DNA from: Phytohabitans houttuyneae
Lineage (GTDB): Bacteria; Actinomycetota; Actinomycetes; Mycobacteriales; Micromonosporaceae
Direction: 5' to 3'
NCBI RefSeq assembly: GCF_011764425.1
Contig: NZ_BLPF01000001.1
Coordinates: forward strand, 735,001-799,000
DNA: 64,000 nucleotides
The position numbers were made by a program, and so were the translations under genes. Positions 37,126 through 44,298 of this stretch are shown here, piece by piece (the stretch's first letter is position 1; every line of letters begins with the position of its first letter). The notes beneath the pieces are model-generated. The model was not told the DNA's origin, ran no database searches, and was given only the letters and a program-made list of their open reading frames with translations.

Positions 37126-38123
37126 GGGGCCACTCCGTACACCGGGAGCCCCATGGTCTCCGGCAGGCCGAGCATGAGGTTGGCGCACTGGACGCCCTGT
37201 GCGGCGGCGCCCTTGCCGAGGTTGTCGATGGCGCTGGTCACGATCACCCGCCCGGAGTCGACGTCGAGGGTGGCCTGCAGGTGGCAGGAGTTGGACCCGA
37301 GCGTCGCGGCCGTGTGCGGCCAGGCGCCTTCGGGGAGGACGTGCACGAAAGGCGCGTCCGCGTATGCCTCGGCGAGCACCTGCCGCGGGTCCGCCGTGGA
37401 CGCAGGCAGCGCGGTCACGGTGGCGAGGATCCCGCGCGGCATGGGCGCGAGGACCGGCGTGAACGACAGGCTCCGCGCCCCGGTGGCCTGCTTGATCTCC
37501 GGGACGTGCTGGTGCCTTCCCACCTTGTACGGCGAGAGGTCGCCCATCACCTCGCTGCCGAGCAGGTGCCCCTTGGCCGACCGGCCCGCGCCGGAGGTGC
37601 CGCTGGCGGCGACCACCACGACATCGTCGGCGGAGACCGCGCCCGCCGTGATCAGCGGTGCCAGCGCGAGCGTGATCGTCGTGGCGTAGCAGCCGGGCGC
37701 GGCCACCCGGGTCGCGATGGCGATCTCACCCCGCTGCCCCGGAAGCTCGGGCAGGCCGTAGGTCCACGCGCCGGCGTGCTCGCCCCCGTAGTAGCGCGTC
37801 CACGCGTCAGCGTCGCGCAGGCGGTGGTCGGCACCGAGGTCGACCACCTTGACGCCACTGGGGAGGGCGGCGGCGAGCACGCCCGACTCGCCATGCGGGA
37901 GGGCGAGGAAGACGAGGTCGGCGTCCGCCAGCGCCTCCGGACCGGTCGCGCCGAACGTGATGTCGAGGCCGGTCAGGTGCGGGTGCACGGCGGCGACCGC
38001 CGACCCCGCTTGGCTGTGCGCGGTCGCGGCGACCAGGTCGAGCTCCGGGTGCGCGGCGATCAGGCGGAGCAGCTCACCGCCGGCGTAGCCACTCGCGCCC
38101 GCCACGGCAACCCGGATCCCCAT
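37122..38123 (-). CDS. argC: N-acetyl-gamma-glutamyl-phosphate reductase
   Basis: 333 residues, NADPH-dependent. Rossmann motif AVAGASGYAGGELLRL at the start and the catalytic cysteine in VAAPGCYATT. ATG 38123 has GGAGG 6 nt upstream; an alternative ATG at 38150 lies inside the candidate ARG box. First gene of argCJBDFRGH. Confidence 0.96.
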   Translation of the reverse strand: MGIRVAVAGASGYAGGELLRLIAAHPELDLVAATAHSQAGSAVAAVHPHLTGLDITFGATGPEALADADLVFLALPHGESGVLAAALPSGVKVVDLGADHRLRDADAWTRYYGGEHAGAWTYGLPELPGQRGEIAIATRVAAPGCYATTITLALAPLITAGAVSADDVVVVAASGTSGAGRSAKGHLLGSEVMGDLSPYKVGRHQHVPEIKQATGARSLSFTPVLAPMPRGILATVTALPASTADPRQVLAEAYADAPFVHVLPEGAWPHTAATLGSNSCHLQATLDVDSGRVIVTSAIDNLGKGAAAQGVQCANLMLGLPETMGLPVYGVAP

Positions 38124-38133
38124 GTGTACCTCC

Positions 38134-38190
38134 GCATGTCTATGCATCACACGGTATCACCCAGCGATCCCGCCCTGCAAGGTCATGCAC
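38134..38190 (-). promoter_or_regulatory. Candidate arg promoter with two ARG boxes
   Basis: Minus-strand TTGCAG (38180-38175), 18 nt, TACCGT (38156-38151) is a possible promoter. Overlapping and following it are two near-palindromes, GTGCATGACCTTGCAG (38190-38175) and TGATGCATAGACATGC (38149-38134), both carrying TGCAT half sites as in actinobacterial ARG boxes. This places ArgR over the promoter and start. Confidence 0.42.
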
Positions 38191-38206
38191 TCGAACGGAT
38201 AGTGAA

Positions 38207-38857
38207 TCAGCCGAGCGGGAGGCGGGCCAGCACCTGGCGAAGGGCGACGCCGAGCAGGACGCCGGCCACGCAGTCGGTGACCCAGTGGTAGCCGAGGTAG
38301 GTGACCGCCACGAAAACGATCACCACGGGCAGGACCAGCACCGCCCGCCGCACGCCCGCCGCGAGGGGCCGGCGCAGCGCCCGCTCGGCGAGGGCGAGCA
38401 GCACGGGGTACCAGATCAGGGTGTTGACGACGTGCCCGGAGGGGTACGACCAGCCGGCGTCGTGCGTGAACAGCCGCTCCGCGTCGAACCACGGTGCGTG
38501 CGGCGCCGAGCGGTCGGTCAGCATCTTGAGCGGCACGACGACGACGTAGCTGGTGGCCGCCGTGACGAGGACCAGGAGCACGGGCCGGGGCGTACGGTCG
38601 CGAACCGCGAGCAGCGCGGCGACGACCAGCAGGATCGAGGCGATGAGGTTGGCGGAGCCGAGGAAGTAGAGCGCCTTGGCGGCGAGGCGGAGCGGCTCCG
38701 GGCGGTGGGCGTCGACCCAGTCCCGCACGGCGACGTCGAGGCCGAGCAGCGCGCCGGCGGCCAGCGCCCAGGTCAGCAGCACAAAGCCGGCCGCACACGC
38801 CAGGCCGGCGTATCCCCCGCGTCGGTCCACGCATCGAAGTCTCGCACCGCTTGACAT
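38207..38857 (-). CDS. PAP2 family membrane phosphatase
   Basis: 216 residues with about five or six transmembrane helices. The phosphatase motifs are KMLTDRSAP (C1), YPSGH (C2) and TYLGYHWVTD (C3), with the catalytic His in both C2 and C3. Substrate is probably a lipid phosphate such as undecaprenyl pyrophosphate or phosphatidate. ATG 38857 has AAAGG 6 bases upstream. It diverges from the ArsR-family gene across a short gap holding an inverted repeat. Confidence 0.88.
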   Translation of the reverse strand: MSSGARLRCVDRRGGYAGLACAAGFVLLTWALAAGALLGLDVAVRDWVDAHRPEPLRLAAKALYFLGSANLIASILLVVAALLAVRDRTPRPVLLVLVTAATSYVVVVPLKMLTDRSAPHAPWFDAERLFTHDAGWSYPSGHVVNTLIWYPVLLALAERALRRPLAAGVRRAVLVLPVVIVFVAVTYLGYHWVTDCVAGVLLGVALRQVLARLPLG

Positions 38858-38873
38858 GTGACCTTTTGGTCAC
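38858..38873. promoter_or_regulatory. Inverted repeat, candidate ArsR-family operator
   Basis: GTGACC, TTTT, GGTCAC: 6-bp arms around a 4-bp centre, lying immediately at the PAP2 start and 10 bases before the regulator start. The position suits autoregulation by the ArsR-like protein. Confidence 0.45.
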
Positions 38874-38883
38874 GTAACTTTGC

Positions 38884-39210
38884 GTGGTGATCGACGACGA
38901 CCTGGTCTTCAAGGCGCTCGCCGACCCGACCCGGCGCTTCCTGCTCGACCTGCTCTTCACGCGGGACGGGCGCACGCTCACGGAGCTCGAGTCGGAGCTG
39001 GCGATGACGCGCTTCGGCGTCATGAAGCACCTGCGTGTGCTGGAGGACGCGGACCTCGTGATCACCCGCCGCCAAGGCCGGGAGAAGCTGCATTTTCTCA
39101 ACCCGGTGCCGATCCGGCAGATCCACGACCGGTGGATCGACAAGTACACGGAGCACCGCACGGCGGCGTTGCTGGACCTCAAACGGGAGCTGGAGGGAGA
39201 TTCATCGTGA
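38884..39210 (+). CDS. ArsR-family transcriptional regulator
   Basis: 108-residue winged-helix protein: FKALADPTRRFLLDLL, LTELESELAMTRFGVMKHLRVLEDADLV (recognition helix) and ITRRQGREKLHFLN (wing). No metal-binding cysteines are seen, as usual for the subgroup partnered with SRPBCC proteins. The start may be GTG 38884 or 38887. Its stop overlaps the SRPBCC gene (GTGA), so the two form a unit. Confidence 0.9.
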   Translation: MVIDDDLVFKALADPTRRFLLDLLFTRDGRTLTELESELAMTRFGVMKHLRVLEDADLVITRRQGREKLHFLNPVPIRQIHDRWIDKYTEHRTAALLDLKRELEGDSS

Positions 39211-39686
39211 GCACGACGACAAGCACGACGACGCAGGTCTACCGGGTCTACATCAAGGCCACGCCGCAGGCGATCTGGGACGCGATCACCCAGCCGGAGT
39301 GGACGAACAAGTACGGCTACCAGGGCTTCGCCGAGTTCGACCTGCGGCCGGGCGGCGCCTATCGCAACCGGGCCAGCGAGGAGCTGCAGGCGGCCGGCAT
39401 GCCGGAGATCGTGGTCGACGGCGAGGTGGTCGAGGTCGACCCGCCGCACAAGCTCGTGCAGACCTGGCGACCCACGTGGCTGGACGAGCCGCCGACCCGG
39501 TTGACGTACGAGATTCGCGAGGGGCAGGACGGCGTCTCGTCACTCACGGTGACGCACGAGCTGGACGGTGCTCCCCAGACGGCCGCGCAGACGGCGGGCG
39601 CGATCGAGGGTGCGGGCGGCGGCTGGGCCGAGGTCCTCAGCGACCTCAAGACCCTGCTGGAGACCGGCAAGTCCATGCACGCCTGA
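39207..39686 (+). CDS. SRPBCC (AHSA1-type) protein
   Basis: 159 residues with the START-like helix-grip fold: YRVYIKATPQAIWDAITQPEW at the start, DLRPGGAYR, and the C-terminal helix GGGWAEVLSDLKTLLETG. Such proteins bind small hydrophobic ligands and are commonly co-encoded with an ArsR regulator. No enzymatic residues are apparent. Confidence 0.88.
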   Translation: MSTTTSTTTQVYRVYIKATPQAIWDAITQPEWTNKYGYQGFAEFDLRPGGAYRNRASEELQAAGMPEIVVDGEVVEVDPPHKLVQTWRPTWLDEPPTRLTYEIREGQDGVSSLTVTHELDGAPQTAAQTAGAIEGAGGGWAEVLSDLKTLLETGKSMHA

Positions 39687-39740
39687 GCGCACGGACGGCC
39701 CGGCGGTGGGCGCGCGCGGGGGGCGCGCCCACCGGGGCGA

Positions 39741-41183
39741 TCAGCGCAGGCGGCTGCAGGGGACGGCGAACGCGCCCCACATCCGTTTGCTGGCCGGACC
39801 CGAGCGGAAGGTCACCGCTTTCAGGTCCGGGTCGGCCTTGCAGACCGCGGTGTTTGCGGTGACCTGCTTGCTCCAGCTCGGCACGCTCGTGGTGCGCCAC
39901 TGGTGGTCGTGGCGGTAGTTGGCGAACGCGACCACCGTGAGCAGGGTGGCGAGGGCGACGATCGGCACGTTGCCGAAGCCCTCGGGCCCGCGCCACGAGG
40001 GGCCGCTGGTCCAGGAGCTGGGGCGCAGCAGCGCCACCGTGGCGGTGACCAGCAGCAGCAGCGACGGCAGCAGGTAGCGGCCGGGCACCGCGCCGCGCAG
40101 CGCGATCTGGAGGGCGAAGATGCCCACCGCGTGCACGGACGCCGCCGCTGCCAGCACCCACGCCGGGCGGGTGCGGCGCCAGACGGCCAGGGCGACCGCG
40201 GCGAGCAGGATCGCCCAGGCGAGCAGGATCAGCGCGCGGTGCTCGTTGGTGTGCACGATCTTCGCGCGGATCCAGGCCTCGCCGAGGAACGTCACCGGCA
40301 CCTGGAGCTCGACGAACTGCTGGATGTTCCACAGTGGGTCGTAGTTGGGCACCACGCCCACGATCTCGCGCTCGGCCCCGCCGGTGAGGTACGTGTACAG
40401 CTGGACGCCGACGCCCAGCGCTATCGCGACGGCCATCAGCACGCCGGCGCGGTCTCGCCGGAGCACCGCGCGGGCCACCGCGAGGGGCAGCAGCGTGAGC
40501 GCGAGGGTGGTGGAGAGGGCCACGACCAGCGCGAAGACGGGTGCGGCGACCTTGCCGGCCCGCCGCACCTGCACGGCGAGCAGCACCCAGAACAGCGCGT
40601 ACAGCGCGGGAAACTGCAGCGTCGCCACGTTGTCGACGATCTCGCCGTTGGTGGCCCACTGTGCGACGACCGGCGCGGCGACGAGCATGCGCAGCACCGG
40701 GTGGCGCAGGTGGGCGCCGCTGGCCGCGTACACGATCAGGGCCAGGCCGGCCGTGGAGATCGCGGCCAGCAGCGCGTTGGACACCGCCCACGCGGAGACC
40801 GGCAGCAGCGTGGTGATCTCCGCGAGGAGGCGCGGGAAGAAGTGGTAGTAGCCGTTCAGTGGGGTGGTGGACGCGTCCCACGGCGTCATGTTGGCCGCGT
40901 CGTGCAGGAAGTTGGCACCGTCTTCGGCCCACACGGTGTCGAGCGCACCGGCGCCCGGACCGCGCACCCGGCCGAGGGAGTAGACGACGCCGAACCCGAC
41001 GAACGCGGCGGCGAGGGCGATCCGGCGAGGGGTTACCGGGGTGGGTGACGTGTCAGGGAAGAGCGCGTCACGCAGCTTGCCCGGCCAGCCCGCCGGCCGC
41101 CGCGGTGCCTCGTCGCCGTCGGGGACGGGCGTGCCGTCCACATCCGGCTTCTGAGGCACAGCGGCGCCGACGGCCGTGGTCAC
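39741..41183 (-). CDS. Polytopic membrane protein, possible GT-C glycosyltransferase
   Basis: 480 residues with roughly ten to twelve transmembrane helices and a large non-cytoplasmic loop close to the N-terminus containing TVWAEDGANFLHDA. An acidic pair in the first loop after helix 1 is typical of GT-C mannosyl- and arabinosyltransferase-type proteins, but no firm family match can be made. GTG 41183 overlaps the epimerase stop (GTGA). It is the last gene of the operon with a nucleotide-sugar dehydrogenase, GT2 and epimerase, so transfer of a lipid-linked sugar at the cell surface is plausible. Confidence 0.7.
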   Translation of the reverse strand: MTTAVGAAVPQKPDVDGTPVPDGDEAPRRPAGWPGKLRDALFPDTSPTPVTPRRIALAAAFVGFGVVYSLGRVRGPGAGALDTVWAEDGANFLHDAANMTPWDASTTPLNGYYHFFPRLLAEITTLLPVSAWAVSNALLAAISTAGLALIVYAASGAHLRHPVLRMLVAAPVVAQWATNGEIVDNVATLQFPALYALFWVLLAVQVRRAGKVAAPVFALVVALSTTLALTLLPLAVARAVLRRDRAGVLMAVAIALGVGVQLYTYLTGGAEREIVGVVPNYDPLWNIQQFVELQVPVTFLGEAWIRAKIVHTNEHRALILLAWAILLAAVALAVWRRTRPAWVLAAAASVHAVGIFALQIALRGAVPGRYLLPSLLLLVTATVALLRPSSWTSGPSWRGPEGFGNVPIVALATLLTVVAFANYRHDHQWRTTSVPSWSKQVTANTAVCKADPDLKAVTFRSGPASKRMWGAFAVPCSRLR

Positions 41184-42205
41184 AACCGACCGTCGTGTAC
41201 GGCTTGGGTCACCCACGGGACGACCTCGTCGAGCATCTCGTCCAGGCTGGTGGTCGCCTCGAACCCGAGGACCTCACGCGCCTTGGTCACGTCCGGCACC
41301 CGCTTCTGCACGTCGTACTCGAACGGATCGTCCGACACATACCGGAACGGCACCTCCGGACCCTTGATCTTCGCCCAGATCACCTCAGCCAACTCCAACA
41401 CCGTCGTCGACTCCGCCGTCGAAAGGTTGAAGTCCTCGTTCAACGCCGCCGGGTGCTCCATCGCCGTCACGATCCCCGCCGCCAGATCACCACCATAGGT
41501 GTAATGCCGCACCTGGTTACCCTCACCCAGAATGTGCAACGGATCCTGACCCTTCACAATCTTCTGCACCAGGTCCGGCACCACATGCGACATCGCCAGC
41601 TTCACATTCCCGGACAGCACCTCGGCCTCACCCAAAGCACGGCCCTCACCCACACCCACACAGTTGAACGGACGCACGATCGTGTACGGCAACTTGTACT
41701 GCTCCCACGCCGCCCGCGCGTAATACTCCACCGCCAACTTCTGAAAACCATACGACGACAACGGCGGCGGCACCCGCCGCTCGTCACCCTCCTTCGACGG
41801 CCACGTCTCCGTCGACTCGAACACCATCGACGACGACATGTACGTCACCTTCTGCAACCGGCCATCCCGATGCGCCGCGATCGCCGCGTCACACGACGCC
41901 GCCATGATCCGCTCATTCGTCGCCAACAAGTCATACGCATACGCGTGGAAATACGAAATCCCACCAATCATCGCCGCACCAGCGATGAAATGATCACAAT
42001 CCGCGGCCAACTCCGTCACCAAAGCCGTATCCCGCGCATCACCCTCGACAAACCGGTAACCCGGATTGTCATCGTAGCTGTGCGTCACCGGCCCATACTT
42101 CGAGAAGTTGTCCAACCCCACGACCTCGTGGCCGCGGCCCAACAGCTCCTCGACCACGTAACCGCCGATGAACCCGGCCGAACCGGTAACCAGGACCTTA
42201 GCCAC
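41180..42205 (-). CDS. NAD-dependent nucleotide-sugar epimerase/dehydratase
   Basis: 341-residue extended SDR enzyme. NAD-binding GSAGFIGGYV at the N-terminus, SSSMVFES and the YGFQK catalytic Tyr/Lys pair, and RPFNCVGVGEG in the substrate domain. Probably acts on a UDP- or GDP-sugar such as a uronic acid made by the dehydrogenase of the same operon. From about 41330 to 42170 the codons used are unusually rich in T-ending triplets and TTG compared with the rest of the window, which hints at transfer or gene conversion. Confidence 0.9.
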   Translation of the reverse strand: MAKVLVTGSAGFIGGYVVEELLGRGHEVVGLDNFSKYGPVTHSYDDNPGYRFVEGDARDTALVTELAADCDHFIAGAAMIGGISYFHAYAYDLLATNERIMAASCDAAIAAHRDGRLQKVTYMSSSMVFESTETWPSKEGDERRVPPPLSSYGFQKLAVEYYARAAWEQYKLPYTIVRPFNCVGVGEGRALGEAEVLSGNVKLAMSHVVPDLVQKIVKGQDPLHILGEGNQVRHYTYGGDLAAGIVTAMEHPAALNEDFNLSTAESTTVLELAEVIWAKIKGPEVPFRYVSDDPFEYDVQKRVPDVTKAREVLGFEATTSLDEMLDEVVPWVTQAVHDGRL

Positions 42206-42992
42206 TAGCGCTGTTCTCCTTTTCCATGGTTGGGTCGGCCGGTGCCGGCGATGCCGGACCGCGACGCGCGACGATCTGATCGGCCGTCAGCCTGCGGCCG
42301 TACGCGAAGAAGTACCACTTGAGGTACGAGGGCATAAAACGCCCGAGGTCGAAACGGGACTCGCCGAGCTGCCGGTCGAGCCAGATCGTGGGGATCTCGG
42401 CGACGGGCAGGCGCAGCCGGTTGGCCTTCGCCGTCAGCTCCAGGCCGATCTCGAAGCCGGTGCGCGACTCGATGCCCACCGTGCGCACGAAGTCCGTGTC
42501 GTACGCCTTGAAGCTGTTAGTCGCGTCCCGCGTGCCCACCCGGGCGAACCAGTGCAGCGTCCGCCCGGCCCAGCGGGACATCATCCGCTTGAACCGGGGG
42601 CCGCCGACCTGCTGCCCGCCCGGCATGTACCGCGAGGCGGCCGCCACCACGACACCGCGGTCGACAAGGCGCGCGAGGTCGTCGATCTGGCGCGGGTCGT
42701 CGGAGCCGTCGGCCATCGTGACGACGGCGACGGGCGCCACCGCGGAGTCGATGCCGAAGCGGATCGCGTTGGCCGGCCCCCGCCCGTACGTGTTCAGCAC
42801 GGTGCGCACGCGCGGGTCGGTGCGGGCGACCTCCTGCGCGTACGGCACGGTGGTGTCCTCGGGCATGTCGTGCACGACGAGCACCTCGGCCGGGAGCAGC
42901 ACCTCGCGCAGGATCCGGTCGAGGCAGCGGACGATCGACTCCCCCTCGTTGTAGACGGGGATGACCACCGACACACGAGGAGTGATCGTCAT
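42198..42992 (-). CDS. Family 2 glycosyltransferase (dolichol-phosphate-mannose synthase-like)
   Basis: 264 residues. The GT-A nucleotide-sugar fold is clear from VSVVIPVYNEGESI, VTMADGSDDP (DxD-type motif) and RDATNSFKAY. Lacks transmembrane helices, as expected of Dpm1-like enzymes that charge a polyprenyl phosphate. ATG 42992 overlaps the dehydrogenase stop (ATGA) and the 3' end overlaps the epimerase start by 8 bp. A product polyprenyl-phosphate sugar could feed the membrane protein at 39741. Confidence 0.9.
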   Translation of the reverse strand: MTITPRVSVVIPVYNEGESIVRCLDRILREVLLPAEVLVVHDMPEDTTVPYAQEVARTDPRVRTVLNTYGRGPANAIRFGIDSAVAPVAVVTMADGSDDPRQIDDLARLVDRGVVVAAASRYMPGGQQVGGPRFKRMMSRWAGRTLHWFARVGTRDATNSFKAYDTDFVRTVGIESRTGFEIGLELTAKANRLRLPVAEIPTIWLDRQLGESRFDLGRFMPSYLKWYFFAYGRRLTADQIVARRGPASPAPADPTMEKENSASG

Positions 42993-44185
42993 ACCTTCAC
43001 GCCCTGCCCGGTCAGCCCCCACATGTCCACCACGGGCGTCTCCGTGTCCAGCTTCGTGTACTCCTGGTGCGGGCAGGCGATGACGAGCAGGTCGGCCTTT
43101 GCGAGGACCTCGTCGAGCGGCACGAACCGCTCGTCCTTGATGTGCGGGTCGGTGCACAACGTCTCGCGCGCCTTCAACGACAAGATCTTGCGCAGCTTGT
43201 ACGCCAACGACTCGCGCGGGTCGTCACTACCACCCTTGAACGCCATCCCCAGAATCCCCACCGTCATCGACGACAGGTCGTAACTGTCCTCAAGACGGGA
43301 CACCAGATACAGCGGCAGACCCTCGTTGATCAACATCGCGGAATGACCCAACACGAAGTTGTTGCGGTTGAACGCCGCCAACTGCATCGTGTCCTTGAAC
43401 AAACACGGCCCCGCCGCAAACCCCGGCATCGGCAAATCCGCCGCCCGCGGGTAGTCAAACGTGATCGCATGCCGGATCCGCGCGAAATCCAACCCGAAAT
43501 CGTTCGCCATCATCCAGAACTGGTTAGCCGTCGCAAACTTGATGTACCGCCACGTATTCGTGAACAGCTTCGCCAACTCCGCCTCTTCAGGCTCCAGCGG
43601 CACGATCTGGTCCGTGAGGTGGCGGAAGAGCTTTTCCGCGCGGGACAGGGCCTGCGGCGTGCGGGCGGCGACGATCTGCGGGAGGGCGAAGAGCTCGGTC
43701 ATCGCCTTGCCCTCGGCGATCCGCTCCGGGCAGAAGGCGACGTCGACCGCGATGCCCATGCCGGCGAGCAGCTTTTCGGTCAGCGCTGTCACGCCCGGGT
43801 ACACCGTCGAGCGGAGCACGACGAGCTGGCCGGGACGCAGGTGCTCGGCGCACCGCTCCAGCGCCCGCGGCACCGCGCCCAGATCGGGGTTGAGGTGCTC
43901 GTCGACCGGCGTGCCCACGACGACCACGAGGTTTTCGGCCGCGCCGACCGTGGCCGGCTCGGTGGAGGCGCGCAGCCGCCCGGCCGCGACGACCTCGGCC
44001 AGCACCGAGGCCGCACCCTCCTCGTCGAAGGGGAGCGTGCCGGAGTTGACCGTGTCGACGGCCGCCGCGTTGATGTCGTACAGAGTTACGGTCAGGCCGC
44101 GCGACGCGAGCGCGATACCCAGGGGCAGGCCGACCCGCCCACAACCACCGACAATGCAGACGTCGGTGGTGAACGCCTCCGTCAT
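42989..44185 (-). CDS. UDP-glucose/GDP-mannose dehydrogenase family protein
   Basis: 398 residues: N-terminal Rossmann domain VCIVGGCGRVGLPLG, central domain with FCPERIAEGKAM and LFTNTWRYIKFATANQF, and C-terminal domain with GMAFKGGSDDPRES. The catalytic Cys is likely that in AGPCLFKDT. It oxidises a nucleotide-sugar hydroxymethyl to a uronate in two NAD-dependent steps, or acts on UDP-ManNAc. First gene of the four-gene sugar operon. The part at about 43130-43610 uses T-ending codons unlike the rest of the gene, so the reading frame is a mosaic in composition. Confidence 0.9.
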   Translation of the reverse strand: MTEAFTTDVCIVGGCGRVGLPLGIALASRGLTVTLYDINAAAVDTVNSGTLPFDEEGAASVLAEVVAAGRLRASTEPATVGAAENLVVVVGTPVDEHLNPDLGAVPRALERCAEHLRPGQLVVLRSTVYPGVTALTEKLLAGMGIAVDVAFCPERIAEGKAMTELFALPQIVAARTPQALSRAEKLFRHLTDQIVPLEPEEAELAKLFTNTWRYIKFATANQFWMMANDFGLDFARIRHAITFDYPRAADLPMPGFAAGPCLFKDTMQLAAFNRNNFVLGHSAMLINEGLPLYLVSRLEDSYDLSSMTVGILGMAFKGGSDDPRESLAYKLRKILSLKARETLCTDPHIKDERFVPLDEVLAKADLLVIACPHQEYTKLDTETPVVDMWGLTGQGVKV

Positions 44186-44298
44186 GTCAACCCCGTTCGA
44201 CTCTTCGGATTTTCTGCCCTAGGACCACAGAAACATACGGCCTTCCGGCTACCCGGCGGTTCCCGGGGGTCCGGTACCGCGCAACCATCGCCAAAGCG

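Noticed and set aside
44186-44298. tRNA gene or terminator in the gap after pheT
   Set aside because: No cloverleaf can be drawn, and the CCGG-rich stretch gives only short, imperfect stems.
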